From Neocallimastix lanati (nom. inval.) (lineage: Eukaryota > Neocallimastigomycota > Neocallimastigomycetes > Neocallimastigales > Neocallimastigaceae), in the NCBI GenBank assembly GCA_016946835.1, contig JACVTC010000163.1:1-20000 (forward strand): DNA of 20,000 nucleotides, read 5' to 3'. The notes beneath the pieces are model-generated. The model had not been told where the DNA came from. It ran no database searches and saw only the letters and a list, made by a program, of their open reading frames with translations. Below, piece by piece: positions 1 through 8,889 of this stretch; within the stretch, counting starts at the first letter, position 1; each line of letters opens with the position of its first letter. Made by a program: the position numbers and the translations under genes.

Positions 1-16
1 ATTTCAATGATACATT

Positions 17-28
17 TGACGTCACGTG
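17..28. promoter_or_regulatory. Overlapping CRE-like and E-box palindromes
   Basis: TGACGTCA (17-24, the ATF/CREB bZIP consensus) overlaps CACGTG (23-28, the bHLH E-box). Seven of these 12 bases are G or C in a stretch that is otherwise almost all A/T. The target gene, if any, would lie left of the window. Both motifs are established binding-site consensuses; use here is inferred. Confidence 0.25.
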
Positions 29-176
29 TATTTTATTTATATTATGTTTTTATATATGTTTACAACATATCTATATTAAATTCAATTATTCAAATTAATT
101 ATATAATTAAATTTCCTTATATTTTATTATTATTTATATTATTATTATCTTATAATTAAATATTATTATTATGTAA

Positions 177-230
177 CTTACAAAGTATAAAAGAAAGATG
201 TAAAAATCTATCTTTTATGTTCTTTGTAAG
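177..230. repeat. Hairpin (9-bp outer and 10/11-bp inner stems)
   Basis: CTTACAAAG (177-185) pairs perfectly with CTTTGTAAG (222-230). Inside, 189-199 pairs with 206-216 with one mismatch across a 6-nt loop. AT-only hairpins are expected by chance here, but this one includes G/C pairs and two nested stems. Function unknown. Confidence 0.45.
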
Positions 231-396
231 GTTATTGTAAAATTACCTTAATAGTAATATATTATAGATATTTTATTATTAAATAAAATAAACAAATTTA
301 AAATTAAATTAATTTGATAATTCTAATTATCAAAGTTTATTATAAATAAATTTTTATTAAACTAAACATTTAAATATTTATTATTTTTATTATATA

Positions 397-421
397 TCTA
401 TATAGTATATTACTATATAGA
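397..421. repeat. Perfect 11-bp inverted repeat with 3-nt loop
   Basis: TCTATATAGTA (397-407) and TACTATATAGA (411-421) are perfect inverse complements separated by TAT. It is compact enough to extrude as a cruciform. In DNA this AT-rich, such palindromes can arise by chance. Confidence 0.4.
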
Positions 422-585
422 CATATCGACTTAGTGAATATTTTTAATAAACCATATTATTTTATTTAAATTTAAACTATAAATTATATCATAATCTTAA
501 CAGGATTTATGAAAATATTTATTTATTGAATTATTAGTATATGTAACGAATCGTAGATGGTAGACTCGGGGTTGACACTTAGATA

Positions 586-634
586 TTTAAAATCAAGCAG
601 GGGGGGACGGGTATTACCCTGCTTTGATTTTAAA
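586..634. repeat. 17-bp hairpin with GC-rich tip
   Basis: The arm at 586-602 pairs with 617-634 over 17 bp, with a single bulged A on the right arm. The 14-nt loop (603-616) is G-rich. The stem contains AGCAGGG/CCCTGCT, which stands out against the AT background, and an A-run follows the right arm. It could be a small structured RNA or a miniature element remnant. No family is recognised. Confidence 0.5.
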
Positions 635-1497
635 AAAAAAAATAATAATCTTTTTTTTAAAAGTTATTTATTTATTTTTTTTATTAATATAAAATTTTTT
701 TATTTAAAGTACACACATTTAATTTTTAAGAAATTGTTACAATATTTATATTTTTTTATAAATTTAAAGTATAATTAATTGTTTATAATTTAAGTAATTT
801 TATAGAATTATTGAATTAATTTTATATCAATAATTCATTTTTGTTTTAATTTTTATAAATATAATAATATAATATTCAAATATAATTTAATTAAAAATAA
901 TTATAAAATAAATATATAGAAAATAGTTTTTTACTATTTTCTTTGATATTTTTAAGTTAAATAAATTGTTTTTAAAGATTAATATAATAAATTTAATAAT
1001 CTTTAATTATTTTAAATAATACTTGTAATTATTTTCAAAATAAAATAAAATTTTTATAATATTTAATTAATAAATTTGATAATATTAAATAATAATTTTT
1101 ATAATAAGTAATAATTTTTAATAATAATTTTTAATAATAAATTTAATTAATAATCTTAATAATTTTATAATAATATTTAATAGTTATAATAAATAAATTT
1201 TTATAATAATATTTAATAATTTTAATAATTTTATAATATTAATAATTTATAATAATTTTTAGAATAATATTTATTAATAATTTTAATAATTTTATAATAA
1301 TTTTTTATAATAATATTTAATTAATATTTTTAATAATTTAGTATCTTAAAAGTATAATTTTAATATTTACAATTGTATTTTAATATATACATATATTTAA
1401 TAATATAACAATAAAGTGATTAATTAAAATTTATTTACATTATTACAAATTAAAATTAATTTATATCAAAATAAATTAAATTTTACAATGAGGCTTT

Positions 1498-1597
1498 AGG
1501 TTATGAAGAATATAGGAAAGTACAATTTAGTAATGTTAAGTTGGTACTTAGATTAAAGGGTAAACTTGGTTGGAAGCCTTTAATCTAATAACCTTTT
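1498..1597 (+). ncRNA. Candidate structured RNA: outer stem enclosing two hairpins, then TTTT
   Basis: AGGTTAT (1498-1504) pairs with ATAACCT (1588-1594) and encloses two hairpins: AAGTAC/GTACTT (1518-1523 with 1544-1549) and a perfect 12-bp stem (1548-1559 with 1577-1588, 17-nt loop). The stems abut or overlap by 1-2 nt, so not all pairs can form at once. TTTT follows at 1594-1597, as in a short Pol III transcript. No A/B box was found and no family is recognised. A chance fold or a relic of a retroelement leader is possible. Confidence 0.3.
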
Positions 1598-1968
1598 GAT
1601 ATTATTTTATTTTTATAAATTGATTTATTCAAATATAAAATATTATTTTATTATTAAACTTTTAATTAACTATATTTTTATTTAATATGTTTTATTATAA
1701 AGTTATCAGATTATTTGTAAATAATAATCTTACAAAGATTTAAAAAAAGAATATTTTTTAGTTCTTTTATATTTTGAAAAACAATATAAAATATTTAATA
1801 ATATATTTTAATAAATACTAATTTAAAGATAACAATATAAAATATAATTTTAATATATAAAGTAATAGAATAATACATATATAATATAAGATAATAAAAA
1901 TATATAAAATAATATAATTAATAAAAAACAATTTTTATAAATAATATTCAACTATATTAATTAATATA

Positions 1969-2079
1969 AAAAGGGATAATGTTAATTAATATGTAATACA
2001 ATATTAATCAATTAATATATTAGGGGTTCAATAATGTATAAAAGGGATAATATTAATTAATATGTAATACAATATTAAT
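1969..2079. repeat. Two 40-bp direct repeats, period 71
   Basis: The 40-bp segment at 1969-2008 recurs at 2040-2079 with a single G/A difference. Both copies begin AAAAGGGATAAT. The 31 bp between them is unrelated. This is a local duplication of unknown origin. Confidence 0.7.
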
Positions 2080-2095
2080 TTGGTTATGAACGGTA

Positions 2096-2234
2096 CAAGG
2101 ATTTAAGGAGTACAAATTATATTTATAATTAAATTGTTATTTTTGTGGTATTAAATATAAATTAATTTGTATCAAATCCTTGACAAGTAAAGAATTATTA
2201 ATAATAAAATAAAGGTTATTAATTCATTCTTTAC
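2096..2234. repeat. Two adjacent imperfect inverted repeats
   Basis: First structure: CAAGGATTT (2096-2104) with AAATCCTTG (2174-2182), and inside it TACAAATTA (2111-2119) with TAATTTGTA (2163-2171). Second structure, 4 bp later: GTAAAGAAT plus TATTAATAA (2187-2204) with the complementary arm at 2216-2234, with a small bulge. Two long stem-loops directly follow the direct repeats, so 1969-2234 may be one decayed element, though I see no termini or target duplication. Confidence 0.45.
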
Positions 2235-2706
2235 CATAGATGATACGGTATTTTATTTATGTATCTAAATTAATATTTATTTATGGGCAATGACAATAAG
2301 GAATTATGACAAAATAATATATTCTAATATTAATTAGAAATAACACATACAATAATATAAAATAAAGTAATAAATATATCTTTTTAATGTTCTCTTTATT
2401 TATTATTAATTATTAATTATTACATAAATTATTATTATTACTCTCTTATATAAATATTATAATTAATTATCTCAAATATATATAATATCTCTTTTTAACT
2501 ATACTAAAATAAAATATAAAATAGCTATTTATATGAATTAATTTATCATAAGTATAAACTTATAAATAAAAGAATTCTCCGTTTAATAATTATTATTCTA
2601 AAATTATATATATTATTATAAAATTATTATTGACCAATAATATTTAAGTATTTCTTTAACCTAAAGAATCTACCTAAATATCATATTTATAGTGGTCACG
2701 TATCAA

Positions 2707-2710
2707 ATAT
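2707..2710. other. Left target-site duplication of element 1 (ATAT)
   Basis: ATAT directly precedes the TG of the left 761-bp LTR and recurs as ATAT at 9651-9654 after the CA of the right LTR. AATA at 2706-2709 also matches 16397-16400, the right flank of element 2. The two duplications are therefore offset by one base. Confidence 0.65.
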
Positions 2711-3471
2711 TGACAAACGATTCTATTATCTTAATTTGAAGTTATTACTTCAAAAGTGATAATAGATGTATCAAGTTTGAATTAATATAAATTTAATATA
2801 AATGAATTTATGTTATTATTATTAATAATTAAGTTATTATTATTCTAGCTTAACACTGAATTGTTATTAATTTTTCAAAATTATACATTTCTTTTGTGTT
2901 TAGAATTAATTTTTATTATTATATTTATTAATTTTTATTATTATATTTATTAATTTTTTTTATTATTATTTATTAATTTTTATTATTATTTATTATTATA
3001 ATATTTGGTTATTATTTTTTTTATTACATTTCTAATAACAACGAGAAATTAATTTTATAAAATATTTACAAGTATTTATATTTTTACAATAATTTAAAGT
3101 ATTTACAATTTTTAATAATAAAATAATTAAGAATAATTATATTTATAAAAATAAACAATAAAATAAACAAATAAACAATTAATACAAGAATTATTATAAA
3201 CAAAGAATTCAAAATAATAAAAAAAAAGAGAAAATTGTTTACAAACTATTTACTTTTAATTAAAAAGAGAAATTAATTAACATTAATATTTCATTATTTT
3301 AAAAATTAAAATAGAATTAAAGTATAATTTCGAGTTTTAGAATTTAATTAAAATAAATTTTTTTATTATGATTTTAATTTCAAATTTTAATTTATTAATT
3401 TGTTGTTGAATAGGTTAGATATTATTCAAGCTTTCTAATAATTTTATGCTTAAGAATTCCAATCTGTATCA
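2711..3471 (-). repeat. Element 1 3' LTR (761 bp)
   Basis: It repeats 8890-9650. In element sense it begins TGATACAG and ends GTTTGTCA, the usual TG...CA ends. Only 12 nt separate it from the pol stop codon. It is very AT-rich and contains a short internal tandem repeat of TTTATTA-type units at about 2910-2990. Confidence 0.93.
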
Positions 3472-3483
3472 ATTCGTCGGCCC

Positions 3484-6400
3484 TTAAGAGATGACTTCGT
3501 CCCTTGAAGTCAAAGAATTTTCTTGAAGTACATATGGAAAAACATTTTTAATATGAACATTTCTATTTAAGAGTTTTCCAGTAGTTGGATCTTCTAATAC
3601 TAAGGTATTGAATTTTTGTTTATTAACAACTTTAAAAGGTCCGTAAAAGTAAGGATTTAATTTACTTCTTCCTATAAGTCTTATCATTACGTAATCTCCT
3701 GGTTTATATTTCTTCTTTAGTGCATTTTGAAATCCAATACGGTGTTCCCAATATTTATTTGCATATTCTGAATATTCAGTAGCCTGTTTTACCCAATTTT
3801 GATGTCTTAAGAAACGTCGAAATATATATTCTTCTTCTGATTCATTTGGATCTTTATAAATATCGGGGAACATGACTTCTAATGGCCAAGTGTCGTGTCT
3901 GCCATAAAGTAATTCGAAACTACTAAATTTTGTTTTTGAATTTTTAGTAGTTCTTAAGGCCCATAAAGCCGATGGAAGATATTCATCCCATTCAGACTCA
4001 TTTTCTACTAATAATCTTAATAACTTCCCTATTTCTCTGTTTCGATTCTCAATCATTCCATTCGATTCAGGATGATGCGGGGAAACGTAATGAACCCATG
4101 AACCATAAAGGTCAATCATCATCTTTGTTACTTCAGAGATAAAGGAACTACCATTGTCGGTAATTATTATTTCAGGTGGTCCATGTCTTGTAAATATTTC
4201 AACAAGAAATTTTATTACTTCTTCGGATTTCATGTTCGGGATTGCTTTAGCTTCAACCCACTTGGTAAAATAATCGACTAAGGTTATTATATAATTGTTA
4301 CCATTTTTAGTAGTTGGTAACGGTCCTATTATATCGAGTCCTACTCTAGTAAATGGTTGTTCAACAGGGGTAGCATTATCTCCAGAACTTTTTGGAAATG
4401 GTTTAGGCCTGCATGTTTGACATTTGTGACAACTTTTTATCCACATTCTTACATCATTCCAAATGCCAGGCCAATAGTAAGATTGCATAATTCTATTAGT
4501 AGTTTTCTCTGCTCCTTCATGTCCTACTAAATGGGCACGATTAATAATATCCTTTTTGTCTTCATCTTTATAGATGACTTTTAAATAAAGATCATCTTTT
4601 TTATAATATAGAGTATTATCAACAACTTGATAATTCTTAGTGAAGTATTTTATTATACCTTCTGGTAGATCCAAATCCCTTGGATTAAAGTCGGCTAATA
4701 TTGCATTAGCGCATTGAATAATTCCTTTTGAATTTTTAGAAGGTAATCTTGATAACGCATCAGTGAATACATTTTTCTTTCCTTTCTCGTAAATAAGTTC
4801 AATCTTATATTTGTTAAATTCTTCTATCCATCTTGCATGACGATTAGAAGTAGGAATGCTTTTTTTGAAAAACCCAAGTAATGGTTTATGATCCGTAATA
4901 AATTTTGTTAAATTTTTATTGCTTAATATATATTGACTAAAATATTTTAAACTAAATATAACAGCTAATCCTTCTAAGTCCGTTACGGAGTAATTCTTTT
5001 CAGATGTAGAGAGTGTTCTACTTACGCAACAGATAGGATGTTCAAGACTATCCTCTTCCTTCTGTAAAAGAACACCACCAATACCTTTAAGAGAAGCATC
5101 AGTACGAATGATGAATTCCTTTTTAAAATCTGGGTAACTTAATATTGGATCATTAAGTAAACATTCTTTAATATTTTCGAAAGCTTCTTCGCATTCATTT
5201 GACCATATATATTTTGAATTCTTTTTTAATAACTTAAAAAGAGGGTCAGCAATAATTGAGAAATTTTGAATAAATTTTCTATAATAACTAGCTAAACCTA
5301 AAAAAGAACGAAGTTCACTTACATCTTTAGGATTGTCCCACAAAGCAATACTTTGTACTTTTGATGGAATTGTTTTTAATCCTTTTGATGTTAGAACATG
5401 ACCTAATACTTCAACACTTTCTTGAAAGAATTTACATTTTTGTAAGTTAAGAGAAAGATTGTATTTAGAAAATATTTCAAAAGCTAACTTTAAATGTTTA
5501 AGATGTTCATCAAGAGTTCTTGAATAAATTACAATATCATCTAAGTAAACAAATAAACATTTACCGATTAAAGGAAGTAATATTCTATTCATCTCCCGTT
5601 GGAAGGTAGCGGGAGCATTGGTAAGGCCAAATGGCATTACTTTAAAATTGTAATTGCCGAATTTTGTGGTAAATGCTGTTTTCTCTATATCTTCTGGATT
5701 CATTGGAATTTGATGATATCCAGAATATAAGTCTAATGCGGAGAATACCGTCGCACCATTTACTGAATAAATTAGTTCATCTATAAATGGTAGTGCGTAA
5801 GAATCTTTTATAGTAATTTCATTTAATTTGCGATAATCAATACACATTCTCCATTTCCCATTTTTCTTTTGAACTAATAGAACAGGAAAAGACCATGGAG
5901 AATGTGAAGGAACTATAAGTCCTTTTTCTAATAGTTTAATTATTTCCGATTTAAGAATATCTGCATGCTCTTTTGATAATTTGTATGGTTTTAATTTTAT
6001 AGGTTTATTACTAATTGTCACAATTGAATGTGGTTCTAAATTAGCTGTACTTAATTGTGACATTGAAGTTGCCATACAGTTTTTATACTTCTCAATTAAA
6101 TTTTTAAATTCTGTCTTAAATTTTTCCGGGACAGATTCAATAATTTTATTTAATGTATCGATGAACTCTTGTTGTTCATCTTTTTCTATAATAATGGAAT
6201 TAACAAGAGGTATTTCTGATTTACTATTAATTATATAAGTTACTTGTTTAATTCCTTTCTTAATTTTCTGGTAGACAGCATCATCATCTGGATCTATATA
6301 CAAACGATACTTTTTCTGAATTCCTCTACCAAATATAATTTCAAAATATGGATTCGTATAATTAATTACATAGAATTTTTCTGTAATAGTTAATCTATTA

Positions 6401-7248
6401 TTTACGTTTATTTTTAATTCAATGTAACTATTTGTAGTTACTTTAGTACCATCCACAATGGTAATATCTTCTAAATTTTCACATTGTTTAATTACTTTAT
6501 GTTTTAGTTTGCCTAGACAATTATTTGTTATAACATTAACGTTTGTACCGGTATCGTATAAGATTTTAAATGTCTTATTATCTATTTCACCACAAATAAT
6601 AGGAAGACTTGTATTAGTTAAGGAACAAAGAATTTTCTCAACTCTTGGTTTACAACCTTGTTCAAGTTCTTTTCTAATGGACGGACTTGCAGATAATAAT
6701 TGAGATAAACTAATTTTTGGAAAAAGGTTATTAGCTTCTTCAGTTATACTAAACTTTTCATTTTCATTTAACATTTGGATATTGGTCATTTTTCTTTTCT
6801 TAATAGTTTTTGGTTTTTCTGATTCTTTTTCATTATTACTTTCAATATATGAGGCTCCATTAATCTCATTTTCATTGCTATTTTCTTCTTCATTAACTTC
6901 CATCACTATATCATCACTAGTATTTGGTTCATTTTCTTCAGAATTGCTAAGCTTTCTTCTTCTAGCATCTTTAATTACTTTCTTTTGTTGTTTTACTAAT
7001 TTTGTTTTGGGTTCACTTAATAATGAAGGCTTTACTATAGATTTGTTATTTAATTTTCTTGTCGAAGTTTTTCTCTTTTGTACTGTACCGATAAAGTTTG
7101 AAGAATTTCTTTCAATATTACTTTCTTCTTTAGTGAAATTTTCTTTGTCATTTTCACTTCTTTCGAAATTATTTTCATTTTCATTTTCATTTTCATTTTC
7201 ATTTGCAATTTTAATTGTCCTGGGAGATTGCGTACTCCCGATTATTAA
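3484..7248 (-). CDS. pol: Element 1 Pol: protease-RT-RNase H-integrase, read by -1 frameshift from gag
   Basis: The polyprotein makes cDNA from element RNA and integrates it. The frame is open from the gag junction (7248) to the TAA at 3484-3486, about 1,254 codons. The first ATG is at 6903, so the 5' 115 codons are reached only by frameshifting. Numbering from the GTG at 6906: protease DTG at 118-120; RT with the first catalytic Asp at 392 and YLDD at 454-457; RNase H residues D603, E645, D672 and D716; integrase zinc finger H792, H796, C826, C829; catalytic D858, D917, E953 (D-x58-D-x35-E); GPF near 1089-1091. The N-terminal spacer is Asn/Glu/Lys-rich with an exact (GAAAAT)5 repeat at 7171-7200. 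All catalytic residues are present, and no chromodomain follows the integrase. Confidence 0.95.
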   Translation of the reverse strand, partial: LIIGSTQSPRTIKIANENENENENENNFERSENDKENFTKEESNIERNSSNFIGTVQKRKTSTRKLNNKSIVKPSLLSEPKTKLVKQQKKVIKDARRRKLSNSEENEPNTSDDIVMEVNEEENSNENEINGASYIESNNEKESEKPKTIKKRKMTNIQMLNENEKFSITEEANNLFPKISLSQLLSASPSIRKELEQGCKPRVEKILCSLTNTSLPIICGEIDNKTFKILYDTGTNVNVITNNCLGKLKHKVIKQCENLEDITIVDGTKVTTNSYIELKINVNNRLTITEKFYVINYTNPYFEIIFGRGIQKKYRLYIDPDDDAVYQKIKKGIKQVTYIINSKSEIPLVNSIIIEKDEQQEFIDTLNKIIESVPEKFKTEFKNLIEKYKNCMATSMSQLSTANLEPHSIVTISNKPIKLKPYKLSKEHADILKSEIIKLLEKGLIVPSHSPWSFPVLLVQKKNGKWRMCIDYRKLNEITIKDSYALPFIDELIYSVNGATVFSALDLYSGYHQIPMNPEDIEKTAFTTKFGNYNFKVMPFGLTNAPATFQREMNRILLPLIGKCLFVYLDDIVIYSRTLDEHLKHLKLAFEIFSKYNLSLNLQKCKFFQESVEVLGHVLTSKGLKTIPSKVQSIALWDNPKDVSELRSFLGLASYYRKFIQNFSIIADPLFKLLKKNSKYIWSNECEEAFENIKECLLNDPILSYPDFKKEFIIRTDASLKGIGGVLLQKEEDSLEHPICCVSRTLSTSEKNYSVTDLEGLAVIFSLKYFSQYILSNKNLTKFITDHKPLLGFFKKSIPTSNRHARWIEEFNKYKIELIYEKGKKNVFTDALSRLPSKNSKGIIQCANAILADFNPRDLDLPEGIIKYFTKNYQVVDNTLYYKKDDLYLKVIYKDEDKKDIINRAHLVGHEGAEKTTNRIMQSYYWPGIWNDVRMWIKSCHKCQTCRPKPFPKSSGDNATPVEQPFTRVGLDIIGPLPTTKNGNNYIITLVDYFTKWVEAKAIPNMKSEEVIKFLVEIFTRHGPPEIIITDNGSSFISEVTKMMIDLYGSWVHYVSPHHPESNGMIENRNREIGKLLRLLVENESEWDEYLPSALWALRTTKNSKTKFSSFELLYGRHDTWPLEVMFPDIYKDPNESEEEYIFRRFLRHQNWVKQATEYSEYANKYWEHRIGFQNALKKKYKPGDYVMIRLIGRSKLNPYFYGPFKVVNKQKFNTLVLEDPTTGKLLNRNVHIKNVFPYVLQENSLTSRDEVIS

Positions 7249-7254
7249 TTTAAA
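7205..7254 (-). promoter_or_regulatory. Element 1 -1 ribosomal frameshift signal with H-type pseudoknot
   Basis: In sense orientation the gag codons CAT TTA AAT TAA give the slippery heptamer U UUA AAU (7254 to 7248), immediately followed by the gag stop. After an 8-nt spacer (7247 to 7240), GGGAG (7239-7235) pairs with CUCCC (7226-7222) around the 8-nt loop UACGCAAU. The loop bases GCAAU can pair with AUUGC at 7209-7205 across a 12-nt A-rich linker. This makes an H-type pseudoknot, the known -1 frameshift architecture. The pol frame (-1) is open from here on. Element 2 has the same arrangement. Confidence 0.85.
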
Positions 7255-8219
7255 TGGCTTTCGTCGTTTTCAGGGCAATCATTCATTTTGTGACCAATTC
7301 GTTTACATTGTACACAAAAATTTATTTTTAATTGTTCTAATTTTTTTGTAATGTCATCTAAATCTTCTATTGTTGATTGAGGGTACCTTAAAGTGTTCAT
7401 TCTATGTTCAATTCCTTTGTTTATTTCTTCTCTTGATTGCATTTTATACCTATTATTTCTTATATTGTTATTATAGTTATCATTATGTTTATTTTTATTA
7501 TCGTAACGATTATAATTATTATTATTGTTGTTATATTGCTTATTATTCGATCTGGAATTTGAAGTTGAAAAATAATCATTTCTATAATTATAATTGTTAT
7601 AATTATTATTATAATTTTTAGATTCATTGAAATCTTTTATTTCTTTCTTGTTAACTCCGTGTAATTTTTTATATTTATTTTTATTTTCTTCCATTAAAGC
7701 AATAATTTTTCCTTTCTTGGATGTTATTTTCATTGCATCCTGAAGTGAGGTTGGTTCCTCTTCTAATAAGGCTTCATAAATTTTACCCCAATTCTTAAAA
7801 GCATTAATATAATATGAAGTGATAACTTGGTCACTAATTTCTAAATTCACTTGATTACACAGGGTATTGAATCTTACATCAAATTCAGAAATTCTTTCCC
7901 CTTTTTTAATAGTGACTGTAGATAATTCCAATAATCTGGCATTTTTAGAGGTAGAGACTCTGAAATGTCCTCTTAATTTATTTATTATAGTTTTGTAACT
8001 ATCTGGTGCTTCTTTGTTTAATGAATTGAATACAATGGTTCTCGCTATATCTGTAGTTAAGGAGATTAAGTATTCAATTTTATCTTCTTCTTCTTCTATT
8101 TTATTAGCTTTACACCAGCGTTCATACGAAAAATGCCATTCCTCAAAGGAAACCTTATCCTTCCCTAATATAGGTAACCTATTAAAGGTTATTGCCTTGG
8201 TTGAATTTTCCATTATCAT
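7245..8219 (-). CDS. gag: Element 1 Gag (capsid and nucleocapsid)
   Basis: This 324-residue structural protein assembles the virus-like particle and binds element RNA. The N-terminal 180 residues look like a capsid-type helical domain (Trp/Phe-containing, with charged helices). Residues 201-256 are a low-complexity Asn/Tyr linker. A single CCHC zinc knuckle, C302-x2-C305-x4-H310-x4-C315, sits near the C-terminus and is typical of nucleocapsid. A second ATG lies two codons after the first (8219). The stop codon overlaps the frameshift signal, so most ribosomes should end here and a fraction continue into pol. Confidence 0.92.
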   Translation of the reverse strand: MIMENSTKAITFNRLPILGKDKVSFEEWHFSYERWCKANKIEEEEDKIEYLISLTTDIARTIVFNSLNKEAPDSYKTIINKLRGHFRVSTSKNARLLELSTVTIKKGERISEFDVRFNTLCNQVNLEISDQVITSYYINAFKNWGKIYEALLEEEPTSLQDAMKITSKKGKIIALMEENKNKYKKLHGVNKKEIKDFNESKNYNNNYNNYNYRNDYFSTSNSRSNNKQYNNNNNNYNRYDNKNKHNDNYNNNIRNNRYKMQSREEINKGIEHRMNTLRYPQSTIEDLDDITKKLEQLKINFCVQCKRIGHKMNDCPENDESHLN

Positions 8220-8337
8220 TATTATTTTATTTATAAATTTTAAAAAGAAACCTTACAATTTATATTTTCGCTTATCTTAATTTATGAATTTATGAATTAT
8301 TTTACTTATTTCTTTTTTATTTATTCTTGCAAAAAGA

Positions 8338-8396
<59 letters not shown>

Positions 8397-8760
8397 ATTC
8401 TTTCGACTGTAGATAGTAGTATTTGTATACAATTTTATTTTAATTAACACCTTTGCCTCACAACCATAAAAAAAACCGGCGGTGTTAATATAACAAAAAG
8501 GGAACAAGTAAACCCTTAAAAGAAAATTTTAAAACTATATATTTAATCTTAGACCTTCGGTGATCTAAGCGCATTAACCGTTGTTAACTCGTTTACTGCA
8601 ACCTCACTCTGTTGAAGAGATATGGGATTAGATTACGTCTTTTATAGTAATCCTTTACGCAGTCTCTAACCAAATAGATTCGTCTAAACGAGTTGCAAAT
8701 GAGCTTATTGAATACACTCAAAAACAACGTATAACCGAGTATTCTAACACTCGTCCTAAT

Positions 8761-8812
<52 letters not shown>

Positions 8813-8873
8813 CTACTTAAATCTACTTGAATAATTAAAATAGATATAACTTACTCGTATAGGAGTTATATCA
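8220..8873 (-). other. Element 1 structured 5' leader with two long poly(A) tracts
   Basis: This is non-coding sequence between the primer-binding site and gag. It contains a T-run of 51 (8342-8392) and one of 47 (8763-8809), which are A-runs in the RNA. Between them are perfect helices: 8444-8451 with 8481-8488 (8 bp), 8548-8553 with 8564-8569, and a nested set of 8586-8595 with 8685-8694 (10 bp), 8616-8620 with 8663-8667, and 8625-8630 with 8648-8653. A further 8-bp hairpin, 8843-8850 with 8865-8872, abuts the primer site. Leaders of such elements usually carry packaging and dimerisation signals; that role is inferred. Confidence 0.65.
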
Positions 8874-8887
8874 CTCACTCTCCACCA
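8874..8887 (-). other. Element 1 primer-binding site
   Basis: Two bases after the LTR end, the sense strand reads TGGTGGAGAGTGAG. It starts with the TGG that pairs with a tRNA 3' CCA. Its first nine bases are identical to those at the same place in element 2. The primer tRNA is not identified; its 3' end would be TCTCCACCA. The tRNA-Thr in this window does not match. Confidence 0.65.
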
Positions 8888-8889
8888 AT

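Larger units (their letters stand above)
1..2706. other. AT-rich intergenic region without a recognisable gene
   Basis: I see no convincing protein gene. The one open frame of notable length (557-778, plus) is almost entirely Phe/Lys/Leu/Ile/Tyr from A/T codons and overlaps a hairpin, so it is not called. The region holds long A/T low-complexity runs (about 1020-1370 is nearly pure AAT/ATT), several hairpins listed separately, and a pair of 40-bp direct repeats. It lies upstream of a tRNA-targeted insertion site and may contain decayed older LTRs, but I could not define any. Confidence 0.6.

Noticed and set aside
557-778. 73-codon plus-strand open frame
   Set aside because: Overlaps the 17-bp hairpin and is otherwise A/T-codon low complexity (Phe/Lys/Leu/Tyr); no domain or coding signal.
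972-1006. AT-only hairpins such as 919-941 and 972-1006
   Set aside because: Perfect 9-10-bp stems are expected several times by chance in about 2 kb of DNA this AT-rich.
2241-2704. Possible old solo LTR with TGATAC...GTATCA ends next to element 1 (another TGATAC at 8-13)
   Set aside because: Ends resemble those of the element 1 LTR, but I find no matching target duplication and no internal similarity to either LTR.
6903-6906. GTG/ATG at 6903-6906 as an independent pol start
   Set aside because: The -1 frame is open all the way to the slippery heptamer at 7248-7254, and a conserved pseudoknot sits there, so pol is better explained as a frameshift product.
6782-7351. 189-codon plus-strand open frame (and smaller ones at 5981, 6458, 7370, 8014)
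   Set aside because: Antisense shadows of element 1 gag and pol; composition is the complement of Lys/Glu/Asn-rich coding sequence.
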